The position numbers and the translations under genes are program-made. The notes beneath the pieces were generated by a model. The model ran no database searches. It worked only from the letters and a program-made list of their open reading frames with translations, and was not told the DNA's origin. Of a stretch of DNA of 64,000 nt, positions 49,704 through 57,471 are shown in pieces (within the stretch, counting starts at the first letter, position 1; each line of letters starts with the position of its first letter). The stretch lies in NCBI RefSeq assembly GCF_037404875.1, contig NZ_JBBELO010000033.1:62001-126000 (forward strand), in the 5' to 3' direction. Source of the DNA: Orlajensenia sp037404875. GTDB taxonomy: Bacteria > Actinomycetota > Actinomycetes > Actinomycetales > Microbacteriaceae.

Positions 49704-50488
49704 TAGACCGAGCACATCGAGCTCCCAAGCCCCTCGAGGGGTGGCGGGTGCTCGTGCCCCGTGGCGGGCCATGGGGTGACAGTGTCGCGGCCACCCTGCG
49801 TGCCAAGGGCGCCGCACCGGTGGTGGCTCCCATGATCAACTTCGCCCCCACCGACGACGCCGAGGCGCTGCGCGCCGCGCTCGCCGACCTGGCCGATGGT
49901 GCCTTCGACTGGGTGACCATCACGAGCGCCACGACGGTGGACGTGCTCTCCTCTCAGCGCGCCATCATCCCGTCGACGACGCGCGTCGCTGCCGTCGGCG
50001 AGACGACCGCGGCCGCGCTGACGGCGGCCGGCTACCGCGTCGACATCGTGCCGCACGAGGACAACTCGGCTCGGGGACTGCTCGAGGAGTGGACACAGGC
50101 GACTTCCGGTGTCGTACCGCTGCGCGTGCTCACGCTGCGCTCTGAGATCGCCGCCCCGCTGCTCACCGAGGGCCTGAAGCGCATCGGCCACGAGGTGCGC
50201 TCGGTGGTCGCCTACCGCACCGTCGGCGTTCCGGTCTCGCCCCAGGTGCGCGACGATGTCGCATCCGGCCGGGTGAACGCCGTGCTCGTCACCTCGGGAA
50301 GCGTGGCGCAGCAGGTGTCCGAGCAACTCGGGCCGCTGCCCGACTCGACCATCGTCATCTGCATCGGCCCCCAGACAGCGAAGGATGCGCGCGGCTACGG
50401 CCTCACGGTGCACGCCATCGCCGACGAGCGCACTGCCGCCTCGCTCATCGAGGCGCTCGAGCGCGAGGCGGGGGCCCGCGTCTCCTGA
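49700..50488 (+). CDS. hemD: Uroporphyrinogen III synthase
   Basis: Closes and inverts ring D of hydroxymethylbilane. 262 residues, two-lobed. Motifs are weak in this family, but LEGWRVLVPRGGPWGDSVAATLRAKGA, the ITSATTVDVL loop with AAVGETTAAALTAAGY, and VLVTSGSVAQQ with CIGPQTAKDARGYGL are all at expected places. GTG start in the hemC stop. It ends in a 15-nt direct duplication that includes its stop codon (see findings). Confidence 0.92.
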   Translation: MIDRAHRAPKPLEGWRVLVPRGGPWGDSVAATLRAKGAAPVVAPMINFAPTDDAEALRAALADLADGAFDWVTITSATTVDVLSSQRAIIPSTTRVAAVGETTAAALTAAGYRVDIVPHEDNSARGLLEEWTQATSGVVPLRVLTLRSEIAAPLLTEGLKRIGHEVRSVVAYRTVGVPVSPQVRDDVASGRVNAVLVTSGSVAQQVSEQLGPLPDSTIVICIGPQTAKDARGYGLTVHAIADERTAASLIEALEREAGARVS

Positions 50489-50521
50489 CGGCAGGCGCCG
50501 CGTCTCCTGACGGCGGGGGCC
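50478..50521 (+). repeat. Short tandem duplication at the hemD 3' end
   Basis: GCGTCTCCTGACGGC occurs at about 50479-50493 and again about 22 nt later, the first copy including the hemD TGA; flanking GGGGGCCCGCG is also repeated. Confidence 0.6.
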
Positions 50522-50584
50522 CGCGGCGCTACCCCGAACCACCCTCTACCCGCTCATCCCAGACGACGCTCAACCGCGGCCGCT

Positions 50585-50590
50585 TAGGCT
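50585..50590 (+). promoter_or_regulatory. -10 box TAGGCT of hemB
   Basis: Exactly 6 nt before the GTG start, so hemB-hemL probably has its own leaderless promoter within the heme locus, in addition to read-through from hemD. Confidence 0.6.
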
Positions 50591-50596
50591 TGACGG

Positions 50597-51607
50597 GTGA
50601 GTGACTACACGCCCCGCGTCCGTCCCCGTCGGTTGCGCGCCTCAGGGGCGCTGCGCCGGGCCGTCTCCGAGACGCGCCTGCATCCGGCCGACCTGGTTCT
50701 GCCGATCTTCGTGCGCGAGGGAGTGAGCGAGCCGGTGGCGATCACCTCCATGCCCGGCGTCGTTCAGCACACGATCGACTCGGTGAAGAAGGCCGTGACG
50801 GATGCGGCAGAGGCCGGCATCGGCGGCGTGATGCTCTTCGGCGTTCCCGAGGTGCGCGATGCCATCGGAACGGGCGCGACGGATCCCGACGGCATCCTGA
50901 ACCGGGCGACGCGCGTCGTGGCGGATGAGGTGGGCGACGCGCTCGTCGTGCAGACCGACCTCTGCCTCGACGAGTTCACCGACCACGGCCACTGCGGTGT
51001 GCTGCGCCCGACCGGATCGCACGGCGGTTTCGTCGTCGACAACGACGCCACGCTCGAGCGGTACCGTGACATGGCTCTTGTGCAGGCGGCATCCGGATCT
51101 GCGCTGCTCGGGCTCTCGGGCATGATGGACGGCCAGGTCGCCGCTGTGCGTGCCGCCCTCGACGACGACGGCTTCAGCGACACCGCCCTGCTCGCCTACT
51201 CGGCCAAGTACGCCTCCGCCTACTACGGGCCCTTCCGCGAGGCGGTGCAGTCCACCCTGGAGGGCGACCGTCGCACGTACCAGCTCGATCCGGGCAACCG
51301 GCGCGAGGGGCTGCGCGAGGCGATGATCGACATCGAGGAGGGCGCCGACATCGTCATGGTCAAGCCGGCGGGCAGCTACCTCGACGTGCTCTCCGACGTG
51401 GCAGCGGCCAGCGAGGTGCCGGTGTGGGCGTACCAGGTCTCGGGCGAGTACGCGATGATCGAGGCCGCCGCCGCGAACGGGTGGATCGACCGCCGCCGGG
51501 CGGTGCACGAGAGCGTCGTGGGCATCCGTCGCGCGGGTGCCGACACCGTTCTCACCTACTGGGCGACGGAGCTGGCCGGCTGGCTGCGCGAGGGAGTGGC
51601 GGCGTGA
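50597..51607 (+). CDS. hemB: Delta-aminolevulinic acid dehydratase (porphobilinogen synthase)
   Basis: Condenses two 5-aminolevulinate molecules. 336 residues. The metal-site segment is QTDLCLDEFTDHGHCG: two Cys with Asp at the middle position, the form normal for actinobacterial enzymes, unlike the three-Cys zinc form. Schiff-base lysines lie in YSAKYASAYYGPFREA and IVMVKPAGSYLD. GTG 50597 has TAGGCT 6 nt upstream (leaderless) 108 nt after hemD. Overlaps hemL by GTGA. Confidence 0.96.
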   Translation: MSDYTPRVRPRRLRASGALRRAVSETRLHPADLVLPIFVREGVSEPVAITSMPGVVQHTIDSVKKAVTDAAEAGIGGVMLFGVPEVRDAIGTGATDPDGILNRATRVVADEVGDALVVQTDLCLDEFTDHGHCGVLRPTGSHGGFVVDNDATLERYRDMALVQAASGSALLGLSGMMDGQVAAVRAALDDDGFSDTALLAYSAKYASAYYGPFREAVQSTLEGDRRTYQLDPGNRREGLREAMIDIEEGADIVMVKPAGSYLDVLSDVAAASEVPVWAYQVSGEYAMIEAAAANGWIDRRRAVHESVVGIRRAGADTVLTYWATELAGWLREGVAA

Positions 51608-53061
51608 GCCTCAACGAAGACCTTTTCGAGCGCGCGCAGGCCGCCATCCCCGGTGGCGTGAACTCCCCGGTGCGCGCGTTCCGCTCCGTCGGCGGTGCTC
51701 CGCTGTTCCTCACCTCAGCGCGCGGCGCGTACGTGACGGATGCGGCCGGCCGCGAATACGTCGACCTCGTGGCGAGCTGGGGTCCGGCGATTCTCGGGCA
51801 CGCGCATCCGCAGGTCGTCGACGCCGTGCAGCAGGCGGCCGCACGGGGCCTCTCGTTCGGTGCGCCCACGCCGGCCGAGACGGAGCTGGCCGAGCTCATC
51901 GAGGAGCGCGTCGCCCCGGTCGAGAAGGTGCGCCTGCTCTCCACGGGCACCGAGGCCACGATGACGGCCATCCGCCTGGCGCGCGGCTTCACGGGACGCG
52001 ACCTGCTGGTCAAGTTCGCCGGGCACTACCACGGGCACTCCGACGGTCTGCTCGCCTCGGCCGGCTCGGGCGTCGCGACCCTCGCGTTGCCGGGCTCCGC
52101 CGGCGTCACGGCGGCGACCGCCGCCCAGACGCTCGTGCTGCCCTACAACGACCTCGACGCGGTGCGTGCGGCGTTCGCCGAGCACGGCGCGAACATCGCC
52201 GCGGTCATCACCGAGGCCGCCGCGGCGAACATGGGCGTCGTCGCCCCCGACCCTGGCTTCAACGCAGCCCTGGTCGAGATCGCGCACGAGCACGGTGCGC
52301 TCGTGATCCTCGATGAGGTGCTCACCGGCTTCCGCGTCGCGCGGGCGGGCTTCTGGGAGCTCGACCAGACGCGTCGCGCCACGTCCGCCGAGTCTGCGAC
52401 GTCTGCGACGCCCGTCGGCACCCATCGCGCCACTTCCGCGGCCGTTGCGCCAGAAGATCTGGCGCAAACGCCGCAGAACGGGCGCAACGGCGACGGTGCG
52501 GGCCCGGGCGCGGCGGCACGCGGGTACGCGCCCGACCTGTTCACCTTCGGAAAGGTGGTCGGCGGAGGCATGCCGGTCGCCGCGGTCGGCGGCCGTGCTG
52601 ACGTGATGGACCACCTCGCACCTCTCGGACCCGTCTACCAGGCCGGCACACTGTCGGGCAATCCCGTGGCCGTGGCCGCGGGCCTCACGACGTTGCGGCT
52701 GGCGGATGCCCACGTCTACGAGCACCTGGACGGAGCAGCGGCGACCATCTCGTCGGCGGTCTCGGATGCGCTCACCGCAGAGGGCGTGGCGCACGCCGTG
52801 CAGCGGGCCGGCAACCTGTTCAGCTTCGTCTTCGGCGAGTCGGTGGCGGCTGGGGTGCGCGACTACGACGCCGTGCTCTCGCAGGAGGCGTGGCGCTACC
52901 CGGCGTTCTTCCACGCCATGCAGCAGGGCGGCGTCTCGCTGCCGCCGTCGGTCTTCGAGGCCTGGTTCGTCACCGCAGCCCACGACGACACGGCGATCGG
53001 TCGCATCCTGGAGGCTCTCCCGGCAGCCGCGCGCGCGGCCGCATCCGCCCCGCGCCCCTAG
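51604..53061 (+). CDS. hemL: Glutamate-1-semialdehyde 2,1-aminomutase with an in-frame repeat insertion
   Basis: PLP enzyme making 5-aminolevulinate. 485 residues against about 430-440 normally. NSPVRAFRSVGGAP, the STGTEATMTAIRLARG loop and HYHGHSDGLL are conserved. The PLP lysine is K317 in FTFGKVVGGG, about 50 residues later than in standard enzymes. The extra residues (about 255-305, ending in the segment QTPQNGRNGDGAGPG) lie between the DEVLTGFRVARAGFWE strand and the PDLFTFGK strand. They include the family C palindromic repeat at 52427-52490. The segment is Ala/Thr/Gly-rich and disordered-looking. Everything else is intact, so the enzyme is probably active. GTG start coupled to hemB. 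Confidence 0.95.
   Translation: MSLNEDLFERAQAAIPGGVNSPVRAFRSVGGAPLFLTSARGAYVTDAAGREYVDLVASWGPAILGHAHPQVVDAVQQAAARGLSFGAPTPAETELAELIEERVAPVEKVRLLSTGTEATMTAIRLARGFTGRDLLVKFAGHYHGHSDGLLASAGSGVATLALPGSAGVTAATAAQTLVLPYNDLDAVRAAFAEHGANIAAVITEAAAANMGVVAPDPGFNAALVEIAHEHGALVILDEVLTGFRVARAGFWELDQTRRATSAESATSATPVGTHRATSAAVAPEDLAQTPQNGRNGDGAGPGAAARGYAPDLFTFGKVVGGGMPVAAVGGRADVMDHLAPLGPVYQAGTLSGNPVAVAAGLTTLRLADAHVYEHLDGAAATISSAVSDALTAEGVAHAVQRAGNLFSFVFGESVAAGVRDYDAVLSQEAWRYPAFFHAMQQGGVSLPPSVFEAWFVTAAHDDTAIGRILEALPAAARAAASAPRP
52427..52490 (+). repeat. Palindromic repeat family C copy inside hemL
   Basis: GCGCCACTTCC, CGGCCGTTGCGCCAGAA and TGGCGCAA match the copy at 34157-34221 nearly exactly in the 5' two thirds; the 3' outer arm (GGGCGCAAC) is degenerate. 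The copy is read through in frame. Confidence 0.8.
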
Positions 53062-53127
53062 TCGGGTAGCGCAGCGTTGTGCCATGTCGACAACGCGTTT
53101 GTCGCTGGGAGTTGGCAGGATAGGCGT

Positions 53128-53586
53128 ATGGCGTCGCTCAGGGTGCATCAGGATCGGCTCGAGATTCACCTGACCGCTGCCGAGCGCGTGCTGGCGCTGC
53201 GTCGCGAGGACATCGTGGTGCGGCGTGATGAGATCCGCTCGGTCGCGATCACCGATGACCCGTGGATCTGGATCCGCGGCATCCGGGCTCCCGGAACGGC
53301 CGTTCCGCTGACCCTCGCCCTTGGAACGTGGAAGTTCCACGGTGGCAAGGACTTCCTGGTCGTCAAGAACAAGCGGCAGGCCGTCGTCATCGACATCGCC
53401 GAGGGCGAGTTCTCGCGCGTGATCGTGAGCACTCCGCACGCCGTCGACCTCATCAGCTCGCTGAAGATCTCCGAAGACCCTTCCCTCGCAGTCGACTCCT
53501 CCGAAGCCACCGGCAGCGAGGCCCCGGTCATCCACGAGGCGATGCAGCCGGATGCGGTCGCCCACGAGAACGAGGTGCAATCATGA
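53128..53586 (+). CDS. Uncharacterised PH-like domain protein
   Basis: 152 residues. The first 110 residues alternate beta strands (LEIHLTAAERVLALRREDIVVRRDEIRSVAI; KDFLVVKNKRQAVVIDI) and end in a helix (HAVDLISSLK), as in bacterial PH-like domains. The last 40 are acidic and disordered. No membrane segment is present. The ATG at 53128 has AGGA about 8 nt upstream. Overlaps the next gene by ATGA. No function recognised. Confidence 0.75.
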   Translation: MASLRVHQDRLEIHLTAAERVLALRREDIVVRRDEIRSVAITDDPWIWIRGIRAPGTAVPLTLALGTWKFHGGKDFLVVKNKRQAVVIDIAEGEFSRVIVSTPHAVDLISSLKISEDPSLAVDSSEATGSEAPVIHEAMQPDAVAHENEVQS

Positions 53587-53918
53587 CCGGTTTCAGCGAG
53601 ATTCCCGGACAGGGTCCCATCTTGCCGGGCGGAAACCCCGAGAACCTCCAGGGGCTCGACGAAGACCGAGCGCCCCGGAATCCCCGAGACGATCCGGGTC
53701 GAACCCTCGGAATCGTCGGCTTCGTGCTCTCGTTCTTCACGGCCCTGATCGGCATGATCGTGAGCATCATCGCCCTCGTGCAGTCGCGCCGTGCGGGCTT
53801 CAGCAACGGATGGGCCGTCGCGGGCATCGTGATCGGCGCCATCGAGGTGCTCATCGGCGCCGCGCTGGCCGTGCTGTTCCTCTCCATCGGCTTCGCGGCC
53901 ATCGGCTCGACGAACTGA
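53583..53918 (+). CDS. DUF4190 domain-containing membrane protein
   Basis: 111 residues. A hydrophilic N-terminus with a Pro/Gly/Asp-rich stretch is followed by two membrane helices (TLGIVGFVLSFFTALIGMIVSIIALVQS; GWAVAGIVIGAIEVLIGAALAVLFL) separated by RRAGFSNG, the DUF4190 pattern. Coupled to the PH-like gene. A hairpin CCCCGAACGGGG (53932-53943) just after it is a probable terminator. Confidence 0.85.
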   Translation: MTGFSEIPGQGPILPGGNPENLQGLDEDRAPRNPRDDPGRTLGIVGFVLSFFTALIGMIVSIIALVQSRRAGFSNGWAVAGIVIGAIEVLIGAALAVLFLSIGFAAIGSTN

Positions 53919-53928
53919 GCCTCTGAAG

Positions 53929-53974
53929 CGACCCCGAACGGGGGGCAGAGCGCACACCGGGGCTCGTGTAGAAC
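53929..53974 (+). terminator. Hairpin after the DUF4190 gene, followed by a -10-like box
   Basis: CCCC-GAAC-GGGG with flanking G residues at 53932-53943, no U-tract. A TAGAAC box at 53969-53974 could start the polysaccharide operon transcript with a leader of about 170 nt. Confidence 0.4.
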
Positions 53975-54150
53975 GGTGACACACCCGAAGATTCCTCGAT
54001 AACGGCATTCGTCGTTCTCGGAAGATCACTCGAACGGTTGGCTGCGCCGCCTCCGTTACGACAGCACGTTCGCCGTGCCGTCGTGGCCGGCGTGACCGAA
54101 CCGCAGACCGCTGACACCCGACCGTCGGCCTCGAGTGAGGAAAACCCTAC

Positions 54151-55182
54151 GTGCCCGAACCCGTCTCCTCTTCCGCCTCCCGCATCGACTCCGCTCTCCG
54201 CGGCGCGGATGTGCTCGTCACCGGCGGAGCCGGCACCATCGGGTCGACGATCGTCGACCAGCTCCTGGATGCGGGGGTCGCCTCCGTCGACGTGCTCGAC
54301 AACCTCGTGCGCGGCCGTGTCGAGAACCTCGAGGGCGCACTGGCCAGTGGCCGGGTGCGCCTGATCGAGGGCGACATCCGCGACCGCGACCTCATCGACG
54401 ATGTCACCCGCGGCAAGCATCTGGTCTTCCACCAGGCAGCTATCCGCATCACCCAGTGCGCCGAGGAGCCGCGCCTCGCACTCGAGGTGCTCGTCGACGG
54501 TACCTTCAACGTGCTCGAGGCCGCCGCCCGCCACAAGGTCGACAAGATCGTCGCGGCATCCAGTGCCTCGGTCTACGGCATGGCCGAGCAGTTCCCGACG
54601 CCCGAGCGGCATCACCACCACAACAATGACACCTTCTACGGCGCCGCCAAGTCGTTCAACGAGGGAATGCTCCGCAGCTTCCGGGCGATGTACGGCACCG
54701 ACTACGTTCTGCTGCGCTACTTCAACGTGTACGGCCCACGCATGGACGTGCACGGCCTCTACACCGAGGTGCTCGTGCGCTGGATGGAGCGGATCACCGA
54801 CGGCGAAGCGCCACTCATCTTCGGCGACGGCGCCCAGACGATGGACTTCATCTACACCCGCGACATCGCCCGGGCCAACCTCCTCGCCGCAGCGAGCGAG
54901 GTGACCGAGGGCGTGTTCAACGTGGCGAGTGGCACGGAGACGAGCCTGTTGCAGCTCGCCGAGGCGCTCCTGCGGGTGATGGACTCCGATCTTCCCGTCG
55001 CGCATGGGCCGGAGCGGGCGGTGAACGGCGTCGTGCGCCGGCTCGCCGACACCTCCGCCGCCCGTGAGGTGCTCGGGTTCCAGGCCGAGGTCGGCCTCGA
55101 TGACGGGCTCCGCGAGCTCGTGGACTGGTGGCGGCCCCAGCGCGAGGCCGTCCGTTCCGGAAAGGCGGTACCCGTCGCATGA
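54151..55182 (+). CDS. NAD-dependent epimerase/dehydratase (UDP-sugar type)
   Basis: 343 residues. Extended SDR: VLVTGGAGTIGSTIVDQLL, GDIRDRDLIDD, SSASVYGMAEQFP, and the YGAAKS catalytic Tyr-Lys pair. RYFNVYGPRMDVHGLYTEV and TMDFIYTRDIARANLLA match nucleotide-sugar epimerases of surface polysaccharide clusters. The GTG at 54151 follows GAGGAAAA. The first gene of a tightly packed operon in which nearly all following genes overlap by 4 nt. It probably supplies an activated sugar for the polymer. Confidence 0.92.
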   Translation: MPEPVSSSASRIDSALRGADVLVTGGAGTIGSTIVDQLLDAGVASVDVLDNLVRGRVENLEGALASGRVRLIEGDIRDRDLIDDVTRGKHLVFHQAAIRITQCAEEPRLALEVLVDGTFNVLEAAARHKVDKIVAASSASVYGMAEQFPTPERHHHHNNDTFYGAAKSFNEGMLRSFRAMYGTDYVLLRYFNVYGPRMDVHGLYTEVLVRWMERITDGEAPLIFGDGAQTMDFIYTRDIARANLLAAASEVTEGVFNVASGTETSLLQLAEALLRVMDSDLPVAHGPERAVNGVVRRLADTSAAREVLGFQAEVGLDDGLRELVDWWRPQREAVRSGKAVPVA

Positions 55183-56330
55183 GCGAGGCAACCCTCACCC
55201 GCATCAACGTGATGAAGCCGTGGCTCGGCACCGACGAGTCCGACGCCGTCGCCGAGGTCATCGCATCCGGGTGGGTCGCCCAGGGCCCGCGCGTTGCGGC
55301 CTTCGAAGAAGCATTCGCCGAGCAGATGCAGGCAGGGGAAGCCGTCGCGACCTCGAGTTGCACGACCGCGCTGCACCTGGCGCTCATCGTTGCGGGCATC
55401 CGGCCCGGTGATGACGTCGTCGTTCCGTCGTTCTCGTTCATCGCGACGGCGAATGCGGCCCGGTACGTCGGGGCCACGCCGGTGTTCGCGGAGGTGGATG
55501 CCGTGACCGGCAACGTGACGGTCGACACCGTCGCCGACGCCCTCACCCCCACGACCCGTGCCGTGATCGTCGTCGACCAGGGCGGCATGCCGGTCGACCT
55601 GGCACCCATCCGCGCGCTCTGCGACCCGCTGAGCATCGTCGTGATCGAGGATGCCGCCTGTGGAGCCGGTTCCACCTACGCCGGCCGACCGGTCGGCGCC
55701 GGAGCGGAGCTGACTGCGTGGTCGTTCCACCCGCGCAAGATCCTCACCACGGGCGAGGGCGGCATGCTCACGACCTCGCGCCCCGAGTGGGCTGCGCGCG
55801 CGCGTCGCCTGCGCGAGCACGCGATGAGCGTCTCGGCGAGCGAGCGGCACTCCAGCCTGCTGGCACCTCCCGAGGTGTACGCGGAGGTGGGTTTCAACTT
55901 CCGCATGACCGACCTGCAGGCCGCCGTCGGGCTGGTACAGCTCGCCAAGCTCCCGGTCGTGGTCGATCAGCGCCGCGAGAACGTGGCCCGCTACCGCGAA
56001 CTGCTCGCCGACGTGCCGGGCATCCGCTTGAGTACCGACCCGGAATGGGGAACGAGCAACTTCCAGTCCTTCTGGATCGAGGTGCTGCCCGAGTTCCCGC
56101 TCGATCGCGAGGGACTGCTGGCCGCGCTCGCCGCCGACGGCATCTCGGCCCGTCGCGGCATCATGGCCTCCCACCGGCAGCCGGCGTACGCCGGCGTCGC
56201 CCGGCCGGCGCTGCCGATCACCGAGCACCTCACCGACTCGACGCTCATCCTGCCGCTCTACCACCAGCTCGAGCCTGCCGACATCGAGCGGGTGGTCGCT
56301 TCCATCCGTGCCGCGTCGAAGGGAGTGTGA
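55179..56330 (+). CDS. DegT/DnrJ/EryC1/StrS family sugar aminotransferase (first of two)
   Basis: 383 residues, PLP fold-type I. The N-terminus INVMKPWLGTDESDAVAEVIASGWVAQGP, then SSCTTALHLALI, VVIEDAACGAGST, and the PLP Lys in SFHPRKILTTGEGG. FNFRMTDLQAAVGLVQL confirms the family. It makes an amino sugar from a keto-sugar nucleotide. Coupled to the epimerase by ATGA; 1 nt from the next aminotransferase, which is not a close paralogue. Confidence 0.93.
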   Translation: MSEATLTRINVMKPWLGTDESDAVAEVIASGWVAQGPRVAAFEEAFAEQMQAGEAVATSSCTTALHLALIVAGIRPGDDVVVPSFSFIATANAARYVGATPVFAEVDAVTGNVTVDTVADALTPTTRAVIVVDQGGMPVDLAPIRALCDPLSIVVIEDAACGAGSTYAGRPVGAGAELTAWSFHPRKILTTGEGGMLTTSRPEWAARARRLREHAMSVSASERHSSLLAPPEVYAEVGFNFRMTDLQAAVGLVQLAKLPVVVDQRRENVARYRELLADVPGIRLSTDPEWGTSNFQSFWIEVLPEFPLDREGLLAALAADGISARRGIMASHRQPAYAGVARPALPITEHLTDSTLILPLYHQLEPADIERVVASIRAASKGV

Positions 56331-56331
56331 G

Positions 56332-57471
56332 ATGGCGCAGGCCCTCACCGTTCCCTTCCTCGACCTGAACGCGCAACAGGCGGAGATCGCCGACGAGGTT
56401 CTCCCCGCGTGGGAGCGCATCTTCCGCAGTTCGTCGTTCGTCGGCGGTCCCGAGGTGGAGGGGTTCGAGCGCGAGTTCGCCGAGTTCAGCGGTGCGCGCT
56501 TCGCCGTCGGTGTCGCCAACGGCACGGATGCGATCGAGCTCGCCCTGCGTGCACTGGAGATCGAACCCGGCGCCGAGGTCATCCTCCCCGTCAACACGTT
56601 CATCGCGACGGCCGAAGCGGTGTCCCGAGTCGGTGCCACGCCGGTGTTCGTCGACGTCGACCCCGACTTCCTGCTGATCGATCCGGATGCGGTGGCCGCC
56701 GCCGTCACGCCGCGCACCCAGGCGATCATCGCGGTTCACCTCTACGGCCAGGTCGCGCCGATCGGCGCGCTGCTGCCGATCGCGGCACGTGCCGGCATCC
56801 CGCTCATCGAAGACAATGCGCAGGCGCAGGGAGCGTCCTCGCTCCTCGGCCGCACGGGATCACTCGGCACCATCGCGGCGACGAGCTTCTACCCCGGCAA
56901 GAACCTGGGAGCAGCCGGCGACGCGGGCGCGGTGACGACGGATGACGCCGGGCTCGCCCACGCCGTGCGCGAGCTGGCAGCGCATGGCAGCTCGGTGAAG
57001 TACGTGCACGAGCGCATCGGCGTCAACTCCCGGCTCGACGCGGTGCAGGCCGTGGTGCTGAGCGCCAAGCTGCGTCGGCTCGAGGACTGGAACGCACACC
57101 GCCGGGCGGCCGCGGCCCGATACGCCGAGTTGCTGGAGCCGCTCGGCGTGCAGGTGCCTCGCACGCGGCCCGGCAACTTGGACGTCTGGCACCTCTACGT
57201 CGCCCGATTCGGCAATCGCGACGAGGTCGCGCGCGAACTGGCGGCGCGCGGCATCGGAACGGCCATCCACTACCCGACGCCGCTGCACCTGACGGCCGCC
57301 TATGCGGGCGCCGGACTCGGACGGGGCCTGTTCCCTGTCGCCGAGGCCGCGGCCGGCCGCATCCTGTCGCTGCCGATGTTCCCGCACCTCACCGAGCAGC
57401 AGCAGGAGCTGGTGGCGGATGCGCTGGCCGACGTGTTGACCGGGACGGAAGCGATCAGGGCCATCGCATGA
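56332..57471 (+). CDS. DegT/DnrJ/EryC1/StrS family aminotransferase (FdtB/QdtB-like)
   Basis: 379 residues. LDLNAQQAEIADEVLPAWERIFRSSSFVGGPEV, VANGTDAIELALRAL and VILPVNTFIATAEAVSRVGA are seen. The Lys is in SFYPGKNLGAAGDAGAV, with IGVNSRLDAVQAVVL and HYPTPLHLTAAY. The pattern fits 3-amino-3,6-dideoxyhexose transaminases. ATG follows the preceding stop by 1 nt; GGGAG is the ribosome site. It overlaps the GT2 gene by ATGA. Product amino sugar is inferred, not demonstrated. Confidence 0.9.
   Translation: MAQALTVPFLDLNAQQAEIADEVLPAWERIFRSSSFVGGPEVEGFEREFAEFSGARFAVGVANGTDAIELALRALEIEPGAEVILPVNTFIATAEAVSRVGATPVFVDVDPDFLLIDPDAVAAAVTPRTQAIIAVHLYGQVAPIGALLPIAARAGIPLIEDNAQAQGASSLLGRTGSLGTIAATSFYPGKNLGAAGDAGAVTTDDAGLAHAVRELAAHGSSVKYVHERIGVNSRLDAVQAVVLSAKLRRLEDWNAHRRAAAARYAELLEPLGVQVPRTRPGNLDVWHLYVARFGNRDEVARELAARGIGTAIHYPTPLHLTAAYAGAGLGRGLFPVAEAAAGRILSLPMFPHLTEQQQELVADALADVLTGTEAIRAIA

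Noticed and set aside
51604..53061. hemL as a pseudogene because of its extra segment
   Set aside because: The frame is open, all catalytic motifs are intact, and the extra residues fall in a loop between conserved strands.
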